From Centrapalus pauciflorus (Eukaryota; Streptophyta; Magnoliopsida; Asterales; Asteraceae): a stretch of DNA of 64,000 bases. Position numbers and translations under genes: made by a program. Positions 56,623-64,000 of this stretch are shown piece after piece (within the stretch, counting starts at the first letter, position 1; each line of letters begins with the position of its first letter). The notes beneath the pieces were generated by a model. It saw only the letters and a program-made list of their open reading frames with translations, was not told the DNA's origin and searched no databases. Location of the stretch: positions 487,538 through 551,537 of the forward strand of contig JAANYP010002082.1 of assembly GCA_020465985.1 (NCBI GenBank). The letters run 5' to 3'.

Positions 56623-58833
56623 CTAAGGAATGGGATTGTAATAAGCATGCCACTTATCAATAAATGCCATCTCGTCGGGATTCAAACGTGGAAGTTCACG
56701 GCCTTCAAGGGTGTTGATTATGTGCATAGTCTCGCCGAGAGTTTGGGCTGCAGCATTGACACTTACCTCCCTTTTCTCAATTGCACTTGCATGACATTTC
56801 ATTGTTATGACTTGAGGTAAGTTGGTGAGACATGCAGACAATATGTCAGCAATCATTGATGTTAATTGAGCAAATACTTGCTCTGAATTAAGCTGCTCAA
56901 TGTTAGCATTATATGAAAACAAGATCGTCTCACTGATACGATACATCGAAATGGCAGAAATACACCTACACATGGTAGTATCATTTTGGCCTCTAATATC
57001 AATACTTTCCAACTCTGTGACCATGTTTTTAGCTGTATCCCTGAACCATTGAAGAATCTGTTTTGTCGTATTTGAATGAGGAGCTATTTTTTGCAACTTG
57101 TATCCTAACCACTTGTGGTGGACTTCGACATCTAGCCACAACATTTTAGCAGCCTTTTGAAGGCTTACGTGGTCATTGGTAGCATTCAGGCCTTCTTCCA
57201 CAAGTGTCACATATCTAAGACCTTCACTCACACTGCTCAACAACCTATCAACTACGTAGCTTTGGATGTTGGGAATAGAAATGGCCATGGTTGTTAGGGT
57301 TACCAATGACAAGCTCCAGCAATCAATATGTTCTTCTGAAAGTAAAGGTGGGACAAGATGGTTGTCATAATTTCCAACTCCATTGAAACCTTTTGATTCT
57401 TCTATAAGCTTCAAGAGATTCTTGGGTTGTTGTTTTTCAGCCTTCTTTATAAAGAAGATCAAAGATTTTGAAATGTGTTTCAGTGTTCTCTCAGAAAACT
57501 CCATGTCATCTTGAAGTTGCAAAACGTACTGGCTAAGATTTTTATGTCCTTGTTTGGTCCGTTGATCTTTTAGGAACACAATACCCAAGGCATTAAGCCT
57601 GGCCTTCAACAACTTCCAACAGTGGTAAGAACACCAAAGAAAAATCATAAAGACCATTGGGATCAATGCTATCATTTTGCATGCTACCACGATAATCATC
57701 TGAAATCCTATACAAATGTTGAGAATTAGATTTTTGAAATTCTCTACGACGATCTTGCATTTGCGGCTACGGAATGGATATGGTACACTATTACATTTCC
57801 AATCGACTAAGGTATGAGTCCAATAGCTCTCCACTTTAAAGATCTTGAGATGGCTCCAAATCCATTTTATGTCCAGCTTAAACCGTAAGTTAGTAAAACA
57901 TCGAAAAAGCTGGGCAATTGTACCCGATACAACTCCGATATATTGTATTATGACAATTAGTAACATTGACCAACCATAATCTGACTGACAGGTCCATCCA
58001 GATCTGATCGTAAACAAAATAATGCCAGTGTGATGTAACATGATTATGGCGCATATCACCCCAGAAGCACAGGTTGTAACAGAGCAAGCTGTCATGAATT
58101 GGGGGCTACCCGTTGCTGCCATGATCAAATAGTTTCTCACATGCTGCATTAGCTTCTCAACACTTAATCTTTGAGGTTGTTGTTGGTCCTTTAAAATTGT
58201 TGCGTGAGCTGCTTGGTATTTCAATTCTAGTATTTGTTTGGACTTTAGAATCGCTAAAGATGAACATATATAGATAGTCAGCAACATGACTAACATGACC
58301 ACAAACTCCATTGCTACTACGTGATAGAAAGAGGAAACAACACCTGTGCTTATCTGAATGAAAACATTTACAACCAAGGTGATTACTAGAAGACCCAAAG
58401 CTATTACGTTTGCGAAAAGATGGTTTCTGTCCATGGTTGCTAGAGAAGGCGATAATGTAGCCATCACAATGCACATAAATGCCACGCTTCCAAGCTTTGC
58501 ACCTTGATCCGCATCACCTGGCATTGAATTATTTAGATCCATGGGTAGCTTCACCACAACAGCTATCACAGTGAGTGAAGCAGCATTCAATGTGAAATAT
58601 TTACATGGAAACCACAGTTTTTTGTTTCTCAAACCATGTAATAAATCAACGACCATTGCTAGGACACAGAATAGAGAAGCTAGCGCGATATAGATTCCAA
58701 TCCATGGCAAAGGTTTGCTGAACCGGATTTGCTCATCTGACCTCTGTATTAATTCCTTCAAGGTGTCCTGGAATGTTTTCGAAATGTTGGAAGATTCAAG
58801 TGCTTGCAAAAGATTGAGTTCCAAGTAACCCAT
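56623..58833 (-). CDS. Plant multi-pass membrane protein of unknown function, paralogue B
   Basis: Single-exon ORF. ATG at 58833 (MGYLELNLLQALESSNISK) aligns with the start of paralogue A and is preferred over an in-frame ATG 25 codons upstream. 736 residues. The same N-terminal half has seven to nine predicted membrane helices (WIGIYIALASLFCVLAMVVD, LGSVAFMCIVMATLSPSLA), followed by the helical C-terminal domain (LQDDMEFSERTLKHISKS, HLVPPLLSEEHIDCWSLSLV, HASAIEKREVSVNAAAQTLGE). No frameshift or stop, so it appears functional. Tandem with A in the same direction. Function unknown. Confidence 0.88.
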   Translation of the reverse strand: MGYLELNLLQALESSNISKTFQDTLKELIQRSDEQIRFSKPLPWIGIYIALASLFCVLAMVVDLLHGLRNKKLWFPCKYFTLNAASLTVIAVVVKLPMDLNNSMPGDADQGAKLGSVAFMCIVMATLSPSLATMDRNHLFANVIALGLLVITLVVNVFIQISTGVVSSFYHVVAMEFVVMLVMLLTIYICSSLAILKSKQILELKYQAAHATILKDQQQPQRLSVEKLMQHVRNYLIMAATGSPQFMTACSVTTCASGVICAIIMLHHTGIILFTIRSGWTCQSDYGWSMLLIVIIQYIGVVSGTIAQLFRCFTNLRFKLDIKWIWSHLKIFKVESYWTHTLVDWKCNSVPYPFRSRKCKIVVENFKNLILNICIGFQMIIVVACKMIALIPMVFMIFLWCSYHCWKLLKARLNALGIVFLKDQRTKQGHKNLSQYVLQLQDDMEFSERTLKHISKSLIFFIKKAEKQQPKNLLKLIEESKGFNGVGNYDNHLVPPLLSEEHIDCWSLSLVTLTTMAISIPNIQSYVVDRLLSSVSEGLRYVTLVEEGLNATNDHVSLQKAAKMLWLDVEVHHKWLGYKLQKIAPHSNTTKQILQWFRDTAKNMVTELESIDIRGQNDTTMCRCISAISMYRISETILFSYNANIEQLNSEQVFAQLTSMIADILSACLTNLPQVITMKCHASAIEKREVSVNAAAQTLGETMHIINTLEGRELPRLNPDEMAFIDKWHAYYNPIP

Positions 58834-58971
58834 AATTATGTGTTCTTCCCAGCTGGGAATGGAAATTAATTGCAAATTGTGATGAATCAAATGGGGTGAA
58901 ATAAGCACAGGAATATTCGTGAGAATGGAAAGACTTATGAGTTAAGGTATGCACAAGAAGGAAGAGCTAGT

Positions 58972-58990
58972 GTCGTATATATTGTGTTAA
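58972..58990 (-). promoter_or_regulatory. Conserved TATA-region block of paralogue B
   Basis: The minus strand reads AACACAATATATACGACA about 145 bp upstream of the ATG, paralleling the block before paralogue A. AATATATAC is the likely TATA box. Confidence 0.5.
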
Positions 58991-60083
58991 TTTCCTTTGA
59001 ATGCATATGGTACTTAGTATGTCGACCTTCAAATTTATTTACACTAAAAACACATTAAACATGATGAACATAATAATATACATTAAAATATTTAAAAAAT
59101 AAAAGTGTTTAAAAGTGAAAAAACACGAACAAAGAAAAAAGAACCATTGTTTGTCAAATAAATTTAAAAATACAACTATTATTCAGTAAATAAAATTTAA
59201 AAATACGACCCCTCTGGTATAAAACTATAAACTCTAGAGGATGCTTAATTATGACACCAATCGGGTCTTTAGTGGAGATCCTTGTTTTATAAATCCATGT
59301 ATAATATGTGTATAAATTTAAAAAATTAATTTTATTAATATTGTAGGATACTTTTTAAAAATATTTTATTAAATTTATAATATCTACTTATACAAGATAA
59401 TTTTTAAAAATATTTTATTAAATTCAATCCGATCAGCTCTCACCACTTTCTTTCTAACAGAGGACGGCACATGACAAGATAGTTATTATTTTAATAGTAT
59501 TTATAGATTCTATTAGCATATACTATTTTATATTTATCTTTGTTTTATAGAATATGATTTATCTTAGTATAAGTGTTGATCTAGTATTCTCTTAATAGTC
59601 TATTTATGCTCTGATTATTTTAATGATGAGAAAGCAACTGCAAATTATTCACCAAACAAGAGCTCTGGTAGAATGAATCACGCGCGTCGGAACCCTAGCA
59701 GCCACCGACATTGACATCGTTGGTAACCTAATCGGCGTCGACAAAACCTTTTATCAGCCGGTCTCCATTATCTCTTCCTTCTACAATCTTTGAATCTGTG
59801 ATTCCTCTACCGCCTTCCCCTTCTTGATCTAAACCCTAAATTCTTTCTCTTTCTCACATGCCTTCTCTAAACCCTAAACTCCTTGCCTCCCTCTTTCTTC
59901 TCACCAGCCACCACCCCCTAGTTAATGCTCTTTATTTTTGCTTTGCTGTTTTCAACACAAACTTATGTTTATCATGTTTGGTGAGGAAACAATATTAGAA
60001 TGAAAACAAAAAAGAAAAGTATTATGTTCATCATGTTTGGTAAGGATGACTGTATCATAATTAAACAAAAAGGTAATTAAAAA
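58991..60083. other. Intergenic DNA
   Basis: AT-rich. A short tandem duplication (tttttaaaaatattttatta) lies near 59350 and 59402. 59660-59930 is less AT-rich with several aaaccctaa (telo-box-like) words and a Pro/Ser-coding look, possibly the 5' end of a decayed host gene. No ORF above 60 codons is credible. Confidence 0.5.
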
Positions 60084-62514
60084 TGTAACGCCCCAAAATT
60101 TGTAAAAACAGTTTAAATAATGATTAGTTACAATGATTAGTTACAACATAAGAATGGTTTAATGTGTTGTTTGAATATAGTTAATATAATTATATCAAAA
60201 CTGCTTATTTGGGTATTGAATTATTAAATAAATGCAAATTGTAGTAATGTGATTTGTATTTTAGAAAATGAAAGATTGAGTTGGAGGGGTATGTGTGTAA
60301 AGAGATGATAGTTGGAGGGTTGGGGGTGGCCAAAGGCCAAACCCCCTCCTCTTTTTCCTCTTAAAATCGTCCAACCCAAGCACACACACACACACACATT
60401 TGATATTCTTGCAAAATTGAAGAGAAAAGAGAGAAAAGGAAGCTAGCGTTGGATTGCATGATCAAAGATTGAAAGATTGAAGAGTTATCTTTGATATTTG
60501 AATTGCATTTTTGAAGGTATAAACATCTCATTCACTCTTCTTTTCCATTTCTTCTCCATTTCACCATTTTTGGAGAATGAAACCCTAAATAAGTTTTGTT
60601 GGATTGATTTGGTAAATGACTCTAATATCAAGTATAGGTTAATGTTTATGGTTTATAAACGTATTTGGGTCATAAATTCGTGATTGATTGGGTTGAGTTG
60701 GGGATGTGGAGTGAAAACCCAAGTTGGAGCTCCATTTGAGCTCCAATGGTGTATAGAGGTTGGATTGCATCGAAATACATGTTTTATATGACGATTATGA
60801 ACCAAATATGTTATTAAAGTGTTTTCATGTATCGGGTAACACAAAACACGTGCAAAAACTCAATTTGGTATTTTAAGTCCAAACCGCACACCACGTGTTC
60901 GGTGAAATGCCTCAATGAGTTCCTAAGCATTATGGGATTTGATTTTAATGTTTAAATATAAACTGAATGGCTAAACATATCCTAAATATGTCTAGTATTA
61001 CTATGGGATTGGCTAGAATTGAATACAAGCTCAAGTGGAGCTTGGTGTTGTCGGTTGGTGTTTTCGGTAATTTTAGAACTCGTATGGAGTTCGTATGAGT
61101 TCCATGCAATCATGGAATGTTATAAAATGATTCTAATATGTTTAGAGGTGTTTAAGTGACCTTAATATGCTATATATATTGTTGGTAAAGTCCCTTACGA
61201 ATGTTGGAAGCATTGTTGGAGGTTTTGGGGAGTTTGAGTGCATTTATGACTTGAAAAGTGCAGAGCTGGGAACAGAAAGGGGGTCGCGGCGCGACCAACC
61301 CCCTAGTCGAGGCCTCACCACCTTTCTGTCCCAAAAATGAATTTTGTTTGGTCGGGGGGTTGATGCTTGGGTCTTATACATGCAATACACCTCTAAATTA
61401 AGTGTTTAAAGGGTTTGAGGGTCTTTGATCCATTCCGGAACTCGTAGGGCCTCATTTGGACTTAGTGCATTCGGTTTGATATCCCAATACTCTAAGGCCA
61501 CTCTTAGGGGCTTATATTGTGTTCGGGGGCTTACGGTTACACATTATGAATGCTTTTAGGTGAATTGAGTCGAAAGGAGCTTGATTTCAAGCTTTAGCCA
61601 TTCTCCGAGCTATTGTGGCTTATTGGAAGGCTTTGGAATCTTGTAAACCGATCACTGTGAGTTCTAGAATTATTGTTACGTAATGTTCATGTATCTTGTT
61701 GTTTCACCTCGTTGAACACATTGTTGAGCCAATTGTTGATATCTTGATAGTAGTAGTCTATTTGCTCTAAATTCTTACATGTTGATTCATTGAGCATACG
61801 TGAGGCATCTTGGACCTCACCATACTTGTTAAGCATTCATTTGACCTCACCTGGATATCCATGGAATATGTTGGGATAGCTTTAAGTCGAAATTGAGCAA
61901 TACGTTGGACTAGCTCTAAGTCTAAATTGAGCAACACTTTGGAGTAGCTCTAAGTCGAAATCGAGCAATATGTTGGGCTAGCTCTAAGCCTAAATTGAGC
62001 ACTCAATCATGTTGATAGTTGGACATACTCGTTGATTATTGTTGTATGCATGTATATTATGTTTCCTTACTAATCTAGCAACTCACTCAACTTTGTTTAC
62101 CCTGTTAACCTTTTCATGCAAATGAAAGGGTCACGCTTGACCTTCTCGGTAGTAGACACTTGGAGCTTGACTAGCAGCTCGTTGTTTTGGTATAGCTTCG
62201 ACAATGCTTGGGGTTGGGGCATAGTGGACTCATATTTTGTCATACACAAGTGAATGGACCTAGCTTTGATACTTGGTCTTGTATTTTGAATGTTTAGATA
62301 TTATAACCCCAGACATTTTAATCCATGATTCATCACACTTTGCATAGGTCTTTTTTCCCTTTAAATAGTAGAGACAGGGACCGCTTCTTATTTGAGGCAT
62401 TTGTACAATTTGAAATGTGTTAATGGTTGGAGTAACAAATCATTATCTATGCTCGAGTTTTTTAATAGTTTTGTTTCCCGAAGAAAATTTGTTTCCTCAA
62501 ACATACCATGTTCA
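60084..62514 (+). mobile_element. Gypsy LTR-like sequence (probable solo LTR)
   Basis: It starts TGTAACGCCCCAAAATTTG, and a CT/CA-rich leader follows (60350-60400). It ends in the 62.3-62.5-kb region; TTCA followed by AAAAC at 62514 is a weak candidate end against AAAAA before the start. Length (~2.4 kb) and layout resemble the Tekay LTRs, but sequence is different. No PBS or ORF, and the end is uncertain. Confidence 0.5.
61871..62006 (+). repeat. Four 34-bp tandem repeats
   Basis: Units start at 61871, 61905, 61939 and 61973, each ttgg(g/a)NtagctNtaagtc followed by (g/t)aaat(t/c)gagca. The exact 34-bp step over four units indicates a young minisatellite. Confidence 0.9.
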
Positions 62515-62756
62515 AAAACAATTAATGGCTGATGTGGGGTAAGGTTATGAAAAAATACATGCATGTTGTTTTGGGAGGAGGTGAAAGACGGAATTTATTC
62601 TATTTGTGGACCTTCAGGATGGGAATTTCTTGAAGAAGGTTCACGTACAAGGGGAAACAAGCCAAACAAATAAGAAGCCAATAGAGGTTTTACAATCTTT
62701 TCCATTAGATTCTCATCTCTATGGATTGTACGAGTCTTCAAACTTTGAAAGACAGC

Positions 62757-62968
62757 TTACCTAATAAATTAATCGGCATCATGTTGCATCGTGTGAGAGA
62801 TGCACAACTAAGACATCCTACTGAAGGTTTTAATCAAACGTTTTCTGATTTTACTAGTGAACCTCGAAACATTCGTTTGGCTTAGACTAGTGACAGATTC
62901 AGCCCGTTCAAGATGATAAATGTGGTACGTTCACAGTAGTTGTTCCCTTGGTTGGTTATGAAACTTAA
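62757..62968 (+). pseudogene. CACTA transposase (TNP2-like) fragment
   Basis: The frame through ATG 62781 reads MLHRVRDAQLRHPTEGFNQT, then FSDFTSEPRNIRLA, a TAG, TSDRFSPFK and later PWLVMK. This follows the TNP2 family order (RHP-x-D/G, F-x-EPRN-R-LG, D-G-F-NPF, PPW-MK) with several key residues altered. It is a decayed internal piece of an En/Spm transposase. Confidence 0.75.
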
Positions 62969-63170
62969 CCATCGAACTTCGTTCATTCTTTCATATTTTG
63001 TGATTATTGGCTTCAACTTCCTCACAGAAACACACACAATCACACACACACACAGATGTCTATTTGCTAGTTGTCTAGGCCTAATAGGCTCCATTTATTT
63101 GTTGTAATTCATACATTTCCAGTGTCTTCATTGACAAGAAATAATTGAAATAATGTTGTATTTGGCAGAC

Positions 63171-63480
63171 ACTACAAGGAAAAGAAGAAAATGCGACGGA
63201 GACCTTTTGCGGCGACATATGTCGTCGCAAATTCCCCACTAAAAGACAAAAAAAATGTGCTTTTTGACTAAAATTGGTCAAAACTCGGGGAAGGCCTTTT
63301 GCGGCGACATTGTCGTCGCAAAAAGGTTGAACAGATCAAATTTTTATTTTTTTTTTGGCACGAAAATAGGGTTTTGCGCGGTGAAAAATCCGCGTTTTTT
63401 TTTTGGGAATCCGCGGCGACATCTTTGGCTTTCGGCGATGACTTGTCGCCGCCATAGGGAATCAGTGATTTTTTATAGAA
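63171..63480 (+). mobile_element. CACTA element terminus with subterminal repeats
   Basis: CACTACAAGGAAAAG is followed by repeated GCGGCGACA words (63209, 63301, 63411) and their complements, including the palindrome TTTGCGGCGACATATGTCG. This is the typical end of a CACTA element extending rightwards. No matching right terminus was found before 64000. Confidence 0.65.
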
Positions 63481-63499
63481 ATGAATATTAAATAGAAAT

Positions 63500-63613
63500 G
63501 AGAATTCCAACAACCATATGAATATTAAATAGAAATGAAATGAAAATAAAATCAGTGATTTTTTATACCATAAAATTTGAAAATACAATATTCATATGGT
63601 TGTTGGAATTCTC
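63500..63613. repeat. Perfect 27-bp inverted repeat
   Basis: 63500-63526 (gagaattccaacaaccatat...) is exactly complementary to 63587-63613, with a 60-bp spacer. The spacer repeats nearby words (aatcagtgattttttata at 63461 and 63551). Probably a small foldback element. Confidence 0.8.
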
Positions 63614-64000
63614 TTTCAATAATACCTTCTATCTAATTCTTCACCATTGCTAGAGAAATGAAAGAATTGAATTTTAACTTATAGATGTATTGATACAACT
63701 TGAGAATTCATAGGGAATTTATATATATAATTCAAGTTTCCTAACTAATAATTTATCTTCATTTCTTTTCGCTTCGATTCTCTATACCAAACACAACCTA
63801 AGCAACATCCTAGCTAGATTGAAATTATTGCTAAATATGCCATTAGGGTTGTATATGTGTTTTATGTTGCTTTGCTATTATTGCTAATACTTCTACACTC
63901 GTACACATAGATCTGTTTAATGTTTTGCTATTTAATATATTTTTGTAGTATTCATTTCAAGACCATTCACTCATCACTATGTTTCAAATTCATAATAATC
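63614..64000. other. AT-rich intergenic DNA
   Basis: No gene. The word ctataccaaacacaacctaa near 63781 resembles ends of plant DNA-transposon families, but no partner was found. Confidence 0.45.

Overview
This window is nuclear DNA from a flowering plant, most likely an Asteraceae (Lactuca-like) genome. The AT-rich background, a ~13 kb Sirevirus-type Ty1-copia element, a Tekay-type Ty3-gypsy chromovirus, many small DNA transposons, a decayed plastid insertion and the CpG-rich ACTCGCCGAGT repeat all fit this. The genus is inference; no marker in the window proves it. About four fifths of the window is transposon or repeat. Only two host protein-coding genes look intact.

Layout: 1-5.2 kb holds AT-rich repeats, a MULE-type element with a perfect 9-bp target duplication (1116-2102) and Helitron-like ends. 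5228-10522 is a very young, non-autonomous copia-like LTR element whose two LTRs differ at one base. It carries a 24-unit 21-bp minisatellite, one coiled-coil ORF, an array of six covarying RNA hairpins and a series of polypurine tracts. 10.5-11.7 kb is Helitron-like. 11740-24855 is a complete but inactivated minus-strand Sirevirus-like element (gag-pol remnants plus a ~1,378-codon extra ORF) flanked by GTAAC.

25.1-27.3 kb is an LTR-like minus-strand sequence with nine ACTCGCCGAGT copies just upstream of a TATA box, carrying an inserted CACTA element. 28.36-30.38 kb is a copia remnant with a nested hAT element. 31-43.4 kb is an older gypsy LTR split by a nearly intact Tekay-type element (32817-42882, TSD CCCTC) whose pol frame is interrupted by an apparent 89-bp GT-AG intron. 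43.6-47.2 kb holds C-rich arrays and tandem duplications.

47.29-49.77 kb is a rearranged plastid insertion (psaA-psaB joined to ndhC-ndhK). 50.7-58.8 kb contains two minus-strand paralogues of a plant multi-pass membrane protein of unknown function, a third broken copy, a MULE-type MITE, a foldback element and a gypsy gag/LTR remnant. 60-62.5 kb is another LTR-like sequence with a 34-bp tandem repeat. The right end holds a CACTA transposase fragment and a CACTA terminus.

The two host paralogues share a TATA-containing promoter block and presumably arose by local duplication. The strongest candidates for undescribed biology are the six-hairpin covarying array (7998-8260), the 21-bp leader array in the same element, and the intron-like interruption of the Tekay reverse transcriptase.
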